Counted from the stretch's first letter, positions 7,217 to 16,300 are shown. The stretch is DNA of 64,000 nt from Bilifractor sp002394235 (GCF_052118845.1 NZ_JBQKGJ010000018.1:1-64000), one strand, 5' to 3'. Made by a program: numbers and translations. Notes: generated from the letters alone by a model not told the origin.

Positions 7217-8629
7217 ATGGAAGACTTTATTGGCCGTAAATCAGAATTAGACACATTAGAGTCGCTTTTTTCCTCTCGTCGATTTGAGTTTCTTTTGATG
7301 CATGGACGAAGACGGACAGGCAAGACTTATATATTGACTCATTTTGCTCAAAAGCATCCTGAAAACACTGTATTTTTTACCGCTGATAAATCATCGCAAC
7401 AGATAAATGTACATAATTTTTGCGAGGAACTGGATCGTGTATTACATGCTGGCGAATATCTTCATACGCTTACCAGTTGGCAACAGGTATATTCCTTCCT
7501 CCGCGACAGAGACATTTCCGAGCGTCTTGTAATTATCATTGATGAATTTACATACCTTCTGAATAATGATAAAAGCTATGATTCACAACTTCAAAATGCA
7601 ATCGATCGAATATTAAAACAGAAGAATATCTTTTTAATTCTTTGTGGATCTGAGGTATCTACAATAGAAAATTTATTTGGCGATTCCCGAAAGCCTTTAT
7701 ATGGTCGGAAAACGGCAGAATTAAAATTAAAACCATTTACATATCTGGAGGCCCGTTCATTTTTTCCGTCATATTCTGAAGAAGATGCCTTAAAAACATA
7801 TGCAATACTTGGCGGCATCCCTTACTACTTGAAACTTTTTGATAGCGCCAAGCCTTTAAAAGACAATATTATCAAACACTGTTTCTCCCCGACCGGAGTA
7901 CTCTACAATGAACCGGAAGCATTGTTACGAATGGAGCTTGTGGAAATAACCTTCTATCAGAATATCCTTCTGGCTATTCAGGCAGGCTCATCAACACTGA
8001 ATGAAATAGCAACAAAAATACAGTCAGAATCAGCAAAAACATCGAAGTACCTGCATACGCTTATTAATCTCGGATTTGTACAGAGGGAGACGCCATGCGG
8101 AGAAAAGGAAACCAGACGAAATTCTTTATACATGATTAGCGACAACTACTTTGCCTTTTACTTTTCCTTTATATACCGTTATCGCAATATGTTAAACGGC
8201 TTAATTTCCCCGGATGCTTTCTTTCAGAAAATGTGCACAAAAGATAAGATGAATCACTTCATTGGACACAGATTCGAAGGTATCTGCACGGAATACCTGA
8301 AGAATCAGTTCTATCTTGGGCGCATGCCCTTTCAGGCGGAATACCTCGGACGATGGTGGGGAAATAACCCGGTAGAAAAAAGGCAGGAGGAGATAGACAT
8401 CCTTGCCATAGATCAGGCAAATGCTCTGTTTTGTGAATGCAAATATACAGATCAGCCATTTGACAACAAGGAATTGGATGACCTGATAGCATCTTCTCAT
8501 TGTGTTAAACGAAAAAATAATTATTTCTGCATTTTTTCCAGACATGGTGTCACCAAAAGTGTAGCTGACCGTATAACAGCAGATAAACGATTTATATTAG
8601 TCACAATAGACGATCTCTATCAAATTTAA
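7217..8629 (+). CDS. AAA ATPase_2/DUF234-type ATP-binding protein
   Basis: The 470-residue protein begins with FIGRKSELDTLE and has Walker A GRRRTGKT (about 30-37) and Walker B LVIIIDEF (about 98-105), as in the ATPase_2 (STAND-like) family. A winged-helix-like middle (about 250-310) precedes a C-terminal domain containing EEIDILA and FCECKY, spaced as in a PD-(D/E)XK nuclease fold (DUF234 region). Function is unknown; related genes are abundant in archaea and clostridia and are often regarded as mobile. The gene is clearly more AT-rich than its neighbours (A/T third positions), supporting transfer. RBS GGGAGTGGAG precedes 7217. It has no partner gene here. Confidence 0.8.
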   Translation: MEDFIGRKSELDTLESLFSSRRFEFLLMHGRRRTGKTYILTHFAQKHPENTVFFTADKSSQQINVHNFCEELDRVLHAGEYLHTLTSWQQVYSFLRDRDISERLVIIIDEFTYLLNNDKSYDSQLQNAIDRILKQKNIFLILCGSEVSTIENLFGDSRKPLYGRKTAELKLKPFTYLEARSFFPSYSEEDALKTYAILGGIPYYLKLFDSAKPLKDNIIKHCFSPTGVLYNEPEALLRMELVEITFYQNILLAIQAGSSTLNEIATKIQSESAKTSKYLHTLINLGFVQRETPCGEKETRRNSLYMISDNYFAFYFSFIYRYRNMLNGLISPDAFFQKMCTKDKMNHFIGHRFEGICTEYLKNQFYLGRMPFQAEYLGRWWGNNPVEKRQEEIDILAIDQANALFCECKYTDQPFDNKELDDLIASSHCVKRKNNYFCIFSRHGVTKSVADRITADKRFILVTIDDLYQI

Positions 8630-8667
8630 CATTTTCTGAGATTACGGCAAATGATGATTTCCCTCTC

Positions 8668-9069
8668 CTACAGCAGGTAATCTTCCATTACTCCTGCGAT
8701 AAGGCGGTTAATACTCCAGAAAATTGTGCCGTATCCCACACTTACTGCCGTGATGATTCCTACCCAGATTCCCGACTCGCTCCGGAATCCGCCGTTGAAC
8801 AGAATGAAAATGACGGCAAGGATTGTGCCTGCCGCACAGAAGAACAGCTCGTTCAGCAGAAAGGTGCGCCCCTTTATCAGTCTTTTCGCCAGCCATTTCA
8901 GATACAGTGTCTGGATGATTTCCAGCACAGCGATCAGAATGACCAGACGGTAGAATCCTTTTGGCGGAGGGAAATCTGCCCCCGCCATCAGAATAGCTGT
9001 CCAGCCAAAGAAAAACACGACAAACTCAATAACAAGAATCCATCTCCACCGTTTTCCTTTTATTTCCAC
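8668..9069 (-). CDS. Small four-TM membrane protein, GTG start
   Basis: The 133-residue protein has four hydrophobic helices (about 10-30, 40-60, 72-92, 100-122) and short charged loops, so it is an integral membrane protein of unknown function. The likely start is GTG at 9069. GAGGAGG lies about 11 bases upstream, but an ATG in another frame, immediately after that site, opens a six-codon ORF (MKARWK-stop) which overlaps the GTG. It lies convergent to the AT-rich ATPase gene with a 38-base gap. I do not recognise the family. Confidence 0.6.
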   Translation of the reverse strand: MEIKGKRWRWILVIEFVVFFFGWTAILMAGADFPPPKGFYRLVILIAVLEIIQTLYLKWLAKRLIKGRTFLLNELFFCAAGTILAVIFILFNGGFRSESGIWVGIITAVSVGYGTIFWSINRLIAGVMEDYLL

Positions 9070-9137
9070 CTTGCTTTCATCCTCCTCTTCTCACGAAAAA
9101 TAATCGCCCGATTTCCCGGACCTGTTCTCTGGAAACA

Positions 9138-9182
9138 ACTGAACAAACAACGTACCGGATACTACTGAACAAATAACGTAAC
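9138..9182. repeat. 26-bp direct repeat x2
   Basis: ACTGAACAAACAACGTACC at 9138 is repeated as ACTGAACAAATAACGTAAC at 9164, in the gap between lgt and the membrane protein. Confidence 0.65.
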
Positions 9183-9186
9183 GTTG

Positions 9187-9221
9187 AAAAAACACAGCCG
9201 GCTCTCAACCGGCTGTGTTTT
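9187..9221 (-). terminator. Terminator after lgt
   Basis: Stem AAAACACAGCCGG (9189-9201) pairs exactly with CCGGCTGTGTTTT (9209-9221). The A/T tails make it work in both directions. It lies 32 bases past the lgt stop. Confidence 0.9.
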
Positions 9222-9252
9222 AGCCAGGGATCAAAATCCCTGATCTTCGATT

Positions 9253-10095
9253 TCAATTATTCTTTTCCGCTTTCTTTGCTTTTTCTTCCTCTGCATCCGC
9301 TGCATTTGCCTTCGCCCGGAAGGCTGCTCCGGGATCGTGTCTGCGAAGATAGAGCAGAATGATGATTCCCGCCGCAACCGTAAACAGTCCGATGAACTGA
9401 GAGGTTGACAGTGGCCCGACCTGTCCGCGGATCAGATCACCTCTCCAGAACTCCACGATGAAACGTCCGATGCTGTAGAGTGTCAGATACCATCCGGCAA
9501 GCTCTCCCTCTTTCTTCTTCCACTTCTTGTCATACAAAACCAGAAAAGCGAAAAGCAGAAAGTCACCCGCGCTCATGATCAGCTCGGTCGGCACCAGGTG
9601 CACGCCATTCGGTGCGTAATCCGAATGCGTGAATTCCAGATACAGCGGGCCATTGGTCTCCACGCCATAGCAACACCCCGCGAAAAAGCATCCGATCCGT
9701 CCGAAGCCCTGTGCAAGGGCAACTGCCGGGAAGGCTACATCAAAATACAGCCAGACATTCAGCTTCTGCCACTTACAGTAGAGGATGCCGCCGAGAAGTC
9801 CTCCCAGCAGTCCTCCGAAGATCACCCAGCCGTTTGAAATCGCGTCGCTCAGGGTCAGTGTTCCGGACACAAGTTCCGGAATAATCGTTATGATGTACAA
9901 AATCTTTGAACACAGGAAGCCAAAAACCACACAGGCAATGACCAGCCCGAAGATTTTATCCCTCTCTCTGGCGGTCATGCCCTTCTGCTTCGCTCTGTGT
10001 TCCGCGAGAAAATATGCGCAGATAATTCCGATCCCGATCATCAGACCGTAGGTGTGTACCGTAACCGGTCCGATTGAGAATAAATCGTTGTACAA
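9253..10095 (-). CDS. lgt: Prolipoprotein diacylglyceryl transferase
   Basis: Lgt transfers a diacylglyceryl group from phosphatidylglycerol to the lipobox cysteine of prolipoproteins in the cytoplasmic membrane. The 280-residue protein has about seven transmembrane segments, the N-terminal VHTYGLMI motif and the signature GRIGCFFAGCCYG near 132-144, plus the conserved GRFIVEFWRGD block near 205-215. The C-terminal 25 residues are Ala/Lys/Glu-rich. It lies downstream of a lipoprotein foldase gene on the same strand, a sensible functional neighbour, and several lipoproteins in this window (3646, 10221, 27285) are substrates. Terminator at 9187-9221. Confidence 0.95.
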   Translation of the reverse strand: MYNDLFSIGPVTVHTYGLMIGIGIICAYFLAEHRAKQKGMTARERDKIFGLVIACVVFGFLCSKILYIITIIPELVSGTLTLSDAISNGWVIFGGLLGGLLGGILYCKWQKLNVWLYFDVAFPAVALAQGFGRIGCFFAGCCYGVETNGPLYLEFTHSDYAPNGVHLVPTELIMSAGDFLLFAFLVLYDKKWKKKEGELAGWYLTLYSIGRFIVEFWRGDLIRGQVGPLSTSQFIGLFTVAAGIIILLYLRRHDPGAAFRAKANAADAEEEKAKKAEKNN

Positions 10096-10124
10096 TTCTG
10101 TCCGTTCCTTTCTCTCCGTATATG

Positions 10125-10207
10125 CCTGCTGCCCGGCGCCGCAAATCTACAGGCATGCCGCTTCGTCGGTCTGCCGCGGCGTTCGCCCCCTGCTTCACAC
10201 CCTGTGT
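10125..10207 (-). repeat. Partial dispersed-element module
   Basis: On the minus strand the segment reads CATCCGCTTACACAGGGTGT, then GGGGGCGAACGCCGCGGC, then AGACCGACGAAG. The same blocks occur as the extra arm inside the element copy at 60271-60529 (about 60410-60475). No terminal CTGTATAAG ends are present, so only the inner module is here. Confidence 0.7.
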
Positions 10208-10220
10208 AAGCGGATGTTAC

Positions 10221-11384
10221 TTATTGCCCGGAGGAAGATACCACTGAGCTGCCCGATGTTGCCGCTGAGGATGATGTTACAGAACTTCCTGATACAGCGG
10301 AAGATGACGATACAGATGAGGAAGCTACAAGCTCGGTATAAGCATCGGTGTCATTCACCTCAAGTTTCTTCCACGGGCTTTCCTCAACGACCTGTACGGC
10401 GTCCTTCCACTCCTGAAGCTTCTTGTTATAATTGGTCTGCTTTCTCTGCGATACGATGTCCTGTTTCTTGCTCTCGGTCGCATCTTTATCGAAGGTCTTG
10501 TCCATTCTCACCAGGTAGTAATAATCCCCGGTGTCGATCACTCCGTCATAGATCTCTCCATCAGAAAGGCTGTTCGCCGCGTCAATGACTGAATCCGGCA
10601 TTACCGTGTCGTCCGCGCCGTAGGAGTAGGTGGTGCACGCGATATTGGTGCTGTCCAGGTTGTTTGCCATCGTCTTCATATCGGCATTCGCGACATCGCC
10701 GCTGTCCTTTACCTGCGTCAGAAGCTCTTCCAGCTCCTTCTTGTAGGTGGCCTTCTCATCATCCGTGGCATCTGTCGTCGTACCGGTGCTGCTGTCCGTC
10801 TTGGTCAGCGCAATACGCGCATACGTGATACTCGACTGCTTCGCCTCATCATCCGTGACGTTTGTATCCGTGTCTGCCGTCATCGGCTCAAACATCAGCT
10901 GCTGATAGGTCTGAAGCTCCAGGACCTCCTTGATGTTATCCTGGGAAACTCCCATCTTGTCCAGCTTCTTCTGGTTCTTCTCATAAGTCGTCTTCGCCGC
11001 GTCCTCGATCTGTGTCGCCAGCTCGTCCGGAATGGTTACGCTGTAATCCGAAGCGTGCGCGCGCAGCAGAACATCCTGAACGATTGTGTCCTTGACGGAG
11101 TTCTTGAGGTTATCTCCATACGTCATGGCATCCTGTGAACTGGTTGCCGCTGAATACTGGTTGCTCCAGAACGTACCGGAAGACAGTCCGTACTGCTTCA
11201 GCATATAGGTCGTAGATGCCTGCTGGTATCTCAGGAAAAATCCAGCCGTACCGAGGCTGACCTTCTCGTCTCCAACTGCCAAGGCAGTCTTTGTGCCATC
11301 AACTTTTCCGCATCCCGCAAATACAGAGACCATCATAGCCATCGCCAGAACTCCGCACAGAGATGCCTTCTTAAACTTGTTCAT
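10221..11384 (-). CDS. PrsA-like foldase lipoprotein (parvulin-type PPIase related)
   Basis: The 387-residue protein is a secreted lipoprotein: signal peptide with lipobox FAGC at about 21-24. The body has the SurA/PrsA arrangement: N-terminal helices (about 35-170), a parvulin-like region (about 175-305, ITYARIAL ... GEIYDGVIDTGDYYYLVRMD), a C-terminal helix and then a low-complexity Ser/Val tail of about 45 residues. It should act outside the membrane on folding of exported proteins. The start at 11384 is chosen because GGAGG lies 8 bases upstream; an ATG at 11408 would add eight residues before the signal peptide. Catalytic residues of the PPIase domain are not clear, so activity is uncertain. 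Confidence 0.75.
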   Translation of the reverse strand: MNKFKKASLCGVLAMAMMVSVFAGCGKVDGTKTALAVGDEKVSLGTAGFFLRYQQASTTYMLKQYGLSSGTFWSNQYSAATSSQDAMTYGDNLKNSVKDTIVQDVLLRAHASDYSVTIPDELATQIEDAAKTTYEKNQKKLDKMGVSQDNIKEVLELQTYQQLMFEPMTADTDTNVTDDEAKQSSITYARIALTKTDSSTGTTTDATDDEKATYKKELEELLTQVKDSGDVANADMKTMANNLDSTNIACTTYSYGADDTVMPDSVIDAANSLSDGEIYDGVIDTGDYYYLVRMDKTFDKDATESKKQDIVSQRKQTNYNKKLQEWKDAVQVVEESPWKKLEVNDTDAYTELVASSSVSSSSAVSGSSVTSSSAATSGSSVVSSSGQ

Positions 11385-11579
11385 TACCGATTCCTCCGAA
11401 TCATCCATACTTTATCGAACCCTTCACACGCAACAGATAAGGCAATGCTTTAAACCCCTGCCTTTCATGCCTGCTGTGAAAAGTAACACTATTCCGGTGC
11501 CCGTCTTCCACGGCACCAATGTTTAAATTATATACTCAATGCCGAAGCAGGGCAACTTGAAATTCCACATTTCACAACC

Positions 11580-11760
11580 GCCCTGCATCGAAGCCCCCTG
11601 CATCGAAGCGGATCTTCTGCAGCTTCTCTGCAAAATTCATCAATGCTCATTCTGCGAACCTTTTCCCGCATCGAGCCGAATCCTTCTGCAGCCTCTCTGC
11701 AGAATTCGTTAATGCTCATTCTGCGCACTGTCCCCTGCATCGAGCCGGATCTTCTGCAGT
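11580..11760 (-). repeat. ~69-bp tandem duplication of the mfd 3' end
   Basis: Units begin at 11597, 11666 and 11734, with a partial one at 11580. The unit at 11734 and beyond is the true mfd C-terminus; the others are downstream copies that include the NEH-stop region (AATGCTCATTCTGCG). The gap 11385-11708 holds this and nothing else I can support. Confidence 0.85.
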
Positions 11761-14700
11761 TCCTCTGTAAAGGCAGTCATCGCCTTCCGGATCCTCTCAA
11801 AGCGTCTGTCTGATGCCTTCCGCAGGACATAAGAGAAGTAAGGCTTCGCCCCCGCCTTGAAGAAGAGACGGTTCCGGAACTGCTCTTGCTCCAGAATTCG
11901 CGGAATCTTCGCGGCATTGATCCCGGCCTGCGGGTAAAGAGTGATCCGGACCTCATCTCTGGTCTGCTTGATCTCGGAGATATAAGCCCTGTGCGCCTCT
12001 GCCTTCAGGAGCGCCACGCTGACAAGATTCATGACCGACTCCGGCGGTTCTCCGTAACGGTCCAGAAGCTCGCTAATCATCTCATCCGCCTCCTCATGCG
12101 TCTCGATCCCTGCGATTCTCTTATAGATATCCAGCTTCTGTCCCTCCTCCGGGATGTAGCTCTCAGGGATAAAGGCATCCACGGACAGATCAATCGTCGT
12201 CTCGAATTCCGCCTCTTCTCTTCCGCCCTTTGCCTCACGGACAGCCTCATTGAGCATTTTGCAGTACAGATCGTAGCCGACCGACTCCATATGGCCGGAC
12301 TGCTCAGCTCCCAGAAGATTTCCGGCACCGCGGATTTCCAGATCCCGCATGGCGATCTTCACGCCGCTTCCGAGCTCCGTGAACTCACGGATCGCGTGAA
12401 GCCGCTTCTCCGCATCCTCCCTGAGCATCTTGTTCCTGCGATACATCAAAAAAGCATAGGCGTTGCGGTTTGACCTTCCGACCCTCCCGCGAAGCTGATA
12501 CAGCTGCGAAAGTCCCAGCCGGTCCGCGTCGCAGACGATCAGTGTGTTGACATTTGAGATATCCATTCCGGTCTCAATGATCGTCGTGGACACCAGCACG
12601 TCAATATCGCCGTTGATGAACTGGTACATGATTTTTTCCAGCTCATTCTCCTTCATCTTCCCGTGCGCATAGGCCACAGAGGCATCCGGCACCAGTTCCT
12701 GAATCCTTACCGCCATATCCGCGATCCCGTTCACGCGGTTGTAGACAAAAAATACCTGACCGTCTCTGGCAAGTTCCCGGCTGATCGCCTCCCTCACCAG
12801 TTCCTCGTCATATTCCATCACGTAGGTCTGGATCGGCATGCGGTCCAGCGGCGGCTCCTCCAGAACACTCATGTCCCGGATGCCGATCAGGCTCATATGG
12901 AGCGTCCTCGGTATCGGCGTTGCCGTCAGGGTAAGCACATCCACGTTCCGCTTCATCTGCTTGATTTTTTCCTTATGGGTCACACCGAACCGCTGCTCCT
13001 CATCGACGATCAGCAATCCGAGATCCTTGAACGTGATATCCTTCGACAGCACGCGGTGGGTTCCGATCAGAATGTCCACCATTCCCTTGCGAACCGCCTC
13101 AATGGTCTTCTTCTGCTGGGCAGATGTCCGAAAACGGCTCAGCATATCGATCCGGACAGGAAAATCCTTCATTCGCTGGGTAAAGGTATTAAAATGCTGC
13201 TGCGCAAGTATTGTCGTCGGACACAGGAGAACGACCTGCTTGTTCTCCTGCACAGCCTTGAAGGCGGCGCGGATCGCGATCTCGGTCTTCCCGTAACCGA
13301 CATCGCCGCAGATCAGGCGGTCCATGGCCTTGCTGCTCTCCATATCCCGCTTCGTGTCCTCGATTGCCTGAAGCTGATCCTCCGTCTCTTCGAACGGGAA
13401 CATCTCCTCAAACTCTCTCTGCCACTCCGTGTCCGGTCCGTACTGATACCCCTCCGTTCTCTCACGGGAGGCATACAGAGCCACCAGCTCCTTCGCGATA
13501 TTTTTTACCGCGCCCCGGACCCTGCTCCTGGTCTTTGACCATTCCCTGCCTCCGAGCGTATTAATTTTGGCTTTTCTTCCGCTTCCGGCTTCTCCTCCGG
13601 AATACTTCTGCAGGGAGTCCAGCTGCGTGGCGAGCACGTAAAGATTGCTTCCGCCCGCATATTCGATCTTGATATAATCCTTCGCGACACGGTCGACAAC
13701 CACCTTCTCGATCCCCCGGTAAATGCCGAGACCATGGTTCTCGTGCACCACATAATCTCCGACGGTGAGATCCGCAAAGCTCCGGATCTTCCCGGCGCCG
13801 CTGCTGTCGGCTTTTTTTCTTCGCTTCCTGCGTTTTTCTGCTCCAAAGATATCCGACTCCGTGATGAGCACAAACTTCTGCAGCGGATATTCAAATCCCT
13901 TGCCGATATTTCCCCTGGTGACCATGATCTCGTCCGCGGAGATCTCACGGTCCGCATCCTCACTGAAAAAAGCCGGAAGCCCTTCTTCTACGAGATTCTC
14001 CGCAAGTCTTTTTCCTCTCGTCCTCGAAGCGGACAGCAGCACCGCCCGATAATGATTTTTCCGGTAATTCTTCAGATCATTGACCAGCATCGGAAACTGG
14101 TTGTTGTAGGAGCTGACCGACCGCACAGTCACTGAGACCCGCTCCCCGATCTCCAGAGGGAGATGATGCTGTTCCATCAGAGACAGAACCACACAGCTCT
14201 TCCGGCTGAGATTATAGCCCAGCTGCTCTTCCGTCAGCATGCGGTTCGCCTCAAAACTGGTTATCCGCCCCTCCTCGATCCGGTGCTTCATCGCCTCCTG
14301 ATACTCACCGGCAATCGCCCCGGCGTTCTCAAACAGTCTCGCTGGCTCATCCAGGAAAAAAACGCTTCCCTCGGGGAAGTAGTCGATGAAGGTATCCGTC
14401 AGTCTCCGGTAAAATGCTCTCGCCTTCTCCGCCCGCTGACCGTCTTCGCCGCTTTCCGCCTGAATCTCCGCAGCGCCGGTTCCAGATCCATATATACCGC
14501 CTCCGACGCTCTCCTCGCGAAGCGCGTCATCGTCCCGTCCGATTTCCTCAATGGCCGGATAAATCGTGATCTCCTCCAGATTGCTGTCGATGGATCTCTG
14601 CGTCTCCGCGTCAAAGCTGCGGATCGAATCCACCTGATTGTCCCAGAGCTCAATCCGCCACGGATCCTCTTCCGTCAGAGGGAATACATCGATGATATCT

Positions 14701-15227
14701 CCGCGGACGGCGAACTGCCCGGACGCCTCCGTCTGTCCGACTCTCTCGTATCCCATCTCCGCAAGCCTGCGGCTCAGCTCCTGAATGTCAATCTCACTGT
14801 CGCTCCGGATCGTCACGGCAGCTTTTCGGAGCACGTCAAGAGGCAGAAGATAGTCCATGCATCCCCCTGTCGAGGTAATCACCATGACATTCTTCTGCTC
14901 AATCAGCGCTTTTATTACCTGCATCCTCTGTTTTGTCAGCAGGTTTCCCGATACATCCGCCTGGTAGAAAATCAGGTCTCTTCTCGGAAAATACATGACA
15001 TCCGGATTGAAGAGTCTGAAATCCTCGTACAGCGCCCTTGCCTTCAGCTCATTCTCCGCAATCAGCAGAGCACCCGGCCTTCCCTCGGCGAGCCCCGCGG
15101 CAATATGCGCCTTCTGAGAATCCAGACAGCCGGAAATCTCAATTGCTTTGCCGTCGGATCCAATCTTCTTCTTCAGATCCTCGAAACCGGCCATCATCTC
15201 CAGCGGCTGTTTCAATGCCTCAATCAT
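11709..15227 (-). CDS. mfd: Transcription-repair coupling factor
   Basis: Mfd removes RNA polymerase stalled at DNA lesions and recruits UvrA. With the ATG at 15227 the protein is 1172 residues, the normal length. Domains in order: UvrB-like N-terminal part (about 1-350), RNA-polymerase-interacting CarD-like domain (about 490-560, DYVVHENHGLGIYRG), superfamily 2 translocase with Walker A GDVGYGKTE and DEEQ box VDEEQRFG (about 640-960), and the C-terminal TRCF domain. The start at 15302 would overlap pth; 15227 lies 29 bases past the pth stop with a purine-rich leader. Insertion between UvrB-like and CarD regions (KRRKRRKKADSSG) is basic. The stop lies within a tandem repeat unit. Confidence 0.95.
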   Translation of the reverse strand: MIEALKQPLEMMAGFEDLKKKIGSDGKAIEISGCLDSQKAHIAAGLAEGRPGALLIAENELKARALYEDFRLFNPDVMYFPRRDLIFYQADVSGNLLTKQRMQVIKALIEQKNVMVITSTGGCMDYLLPLDVLRKAAVTIRSDSEIDIQELSRRLAEMGYERVGQTEASGQFAVRGDIIDVFPLTEEDPWRIELWDNQVDSIRSFDAETQRSIDSNLEEITIYPAIEEIGRDDDALREESVGGGIYGSGTGAAEIQAESGEDGQRAEKARAFYRRLTDTFIDYFPEGSVFFLDEPARLFENAGAIAGEYQEAMKHRIEEGRITSFEANRMLTEEQLGYNLSRKSCVVLSLMEQHHLPLEIGERVSVTVRSVSSYNNQFPMLVNDLKNYRKNHYRAVLLSASRTRGKRLAENLVEEGLPAFFSEDADREISADEIMVTRGNIGKGFEYPLQKFVLITESDIFGAEKRRKRRKKADSSGAGKIRSFADLTVGDYVVHENHGLGIYRGIEKVVVDRVAKDYIKIEYAGGSNLYVLATQLDSLQKYSGGEAGSGRKAKINTLGGREWSKTRSRVRGAVKNIAKELVALYASRERTEGYQYGPDTEWQREFEEMFPFEETEDQLQAIEDTKRDMESSKAMDRLICGDVGYGKTEIAIRAAFKAVQENKQVVLLCPTTILAQQHFNTFTQRMKDFPVRIDMLSRFRTSAQQKKTIEAVRKGMVDILIGTHRVLSKDITFKDLGLLIVDEEQRFGVTHKEKIKQMKRNVDVLTLTATPIPRTLHMSLIGIRDMSVLEEPPLDRMPIQTYVMEYDEELVREAISRELARDGQVFFVYNRVNGIADMAVRIQELVPDASVAYAHGKMKENELEKIMYQFINGDIDVLVSTTIIETGMDISNVNTLIVCDADRLGLSQLYQLRGRVGRSNRNAYAFLMYRRNKMLREDAEKRLHAIREFTELGSGVKIAMRDLEIRGAGNLLGAEQSGHMESVGYDLYCKMLNEAVREAKGGREEAEFETTIDLSVDAFIPESYIPEEGQKLDIYKRIAGIETHEEADEMISELLDRYGEPPESVMNLVSVALLKAEAHRAYISEIKQTRDEVRITLYPQAGINAAKIPRILEQEQFRNRLFFKAGAKPYFSYVLRKASDRRFERIRKAMTAFTEELQKIRLDAGDSAQNEH

Positions 15228-15255
15228 ACTGTTCTTCTCTTTCTCTTTTCTCCAT

Positions 15256-15834
15256 TCATTTGTTCCTGCGGTTCTGATTGTATGTCCCCATGGCCTTGTC
15301 AATATCGCCCTGCAGAATCATCTCGACCGCATCCGCGGCATCCCGGATCGACGCATCAACCGTCTCTCTCACCGCTCCGGGAAACGGAGCCAGAACGTAA
15401 TCCGCCAGATCCCAGTGCTCCGGCTTTGCGCCGATCCCCACACGGATTCGCGCGAACCGGTCGGTTCCGAGACACTGAATGATGTTCTTCATGCCATTAT
15501 GCCCCCCGGCGCTCCCCTTCTTCCGGATTCGAAGCTGACCGGGCTCCAGATCGATGTCATCATATATGACGATCAGCTGTGTCTCCGGATCAATTTTGTA
15601 GTAATGCACATACTCCTGTATGGCCTCACCGGACAGATTCATATAGGTAAGAGGCTTGATCAGGATTGCCTTTTCTCCGCCAATCACGGCCTTGCCGTAC
15701 ATAGCCTTCATCGAAAGCCCTGAGGACGGCACATTATAACGGTCCGCCAGCTCGGTGATGACGTCAAAACCCATATTGTGCTTCGTACCGTCATATTTTC
15801 TTCCTGGATTTCCCAGTCCTGCTATCAGATACAT
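15256..15834 (-). CDS. pth: Peptidyl-tRNA hydrolase
   Basis: Pth frees tRNA from prematurely released peptidyl-tRNAs in the cytoplasm. The 192-residue protein shows the family motifs: GLGNPGRKYDGTKHNMGFDV (N10, H20 region), the PLTYMNLSG block near 63-71, IYDDIDLEPG near 90-99 and GGHNGMKNI near 110-118. It is the first gene of a pth-mfd pair, an arrangement common in Bacillota. Start at 15834 with GGGGAGAAAATT upstream. Two extra copies of the start region, each with its own GAGAAAATC and ATG, lie directly upstream (15875 and 15916) and encode 16-codon peptides out of frame. Confidence 0.95.
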   Translation of the reverse strand: MYLIAGLGNPGRKYDGTKHNMGFDVITELADRYNVPSSGLSMKAMYGKAVIGGEKAILIKPLTYMNLSGEAIQEYVHYYKIDPETQLIVIYDDIDLEPGQLRIRKKGSAGGHNGMKNIIQCLGTDRFARIRVGIGAKPEHWDLADYVLAPFPGAVRETVDASIRDAADAVEMILQGDIDKAMGTYNQNRRNK

Positions 15835-15925
15835 AATTTTCTCCCCGAATTTCCCAGCCCTGCTGTCAGATACATGATTTTCTCGCCGAATTTCCCAGCC
15901 CTGCTGTCAGATACATGATTTTCTC
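15794..15925 (-). repeat. 41-bp tandem triplication of the pth start region
   Basis: Start codons at 15834, 15875 and 15916 are spaced exactly 41 bases. Each unit carries GAGAAAAT(C/T) then ATGTATCTGAyAGCAGG. The two upstream ATGs open 16-codon ORFs (MYLTAGLGNS...) whose TGA stops overlap the next start by a few bases. Confidence 0.92.
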
Positions 15926-15950
15926 CCTGTTTCTTCACAATACAGACACA

Positions 15951-16005
15951 GCCGGCAGCCCGCCAGAAGCGGGTCCCCGGTTCATGTCTGTAAGCTGTTC
16001 TGTTT
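15951..16005 (-). other. Large imperfect hairpin upstream of pth
   Basis: CAGACA/TGTCTG, CCGG/CCGG and CCCGC/GCGGG blocks nest into one stem between the G3E gene repeats and pth. No T-tract follows on the minus strand, so a terminator role is uncertain. Confidence 0.4.
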
Positions 16006-16062
16006 CATCGGATCACACAGACAGCTGAGAGCTCATGTCAATGCTCTTCCTATGCTGCCAAT

Positions 16063-16300
16063 GACTCCGCAGCCTTGATCAAAATACACCATCCAGGCTG
16101 CCGGCCGCTCTCTGTTAGTTAAATACAACGTCCAGGTTGCCGGCTGCTCCGCGGCTTTCTGCTAGTTGAAATACACCGTCCAGACTGCCGGCCGCTTCGC
16201 GGCCTTTAGTTGAAATACACCGTCTCGACTGCCGGCGGCTCCGCGGCCTTTAGTTGAAATACACCGTCTCGACTGCCGGCGGCTCCGCGGCCTTGATCGT
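16063..16300 (-). repeat. ~44-bp tandem repeat x5-6 over a G3E gene 3' end
   Basis: Copies of AAATACACCGTCTCGACTGC begin at 16082, 16121, 16169, 16213 and 16257; a fragment lies at about 16063. The last two spacings are exactly 44. The copy at 16257 is the coding end (VETVYFN), and each of the two copies downstream of it repeats the stop. Confidence 0.9.
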
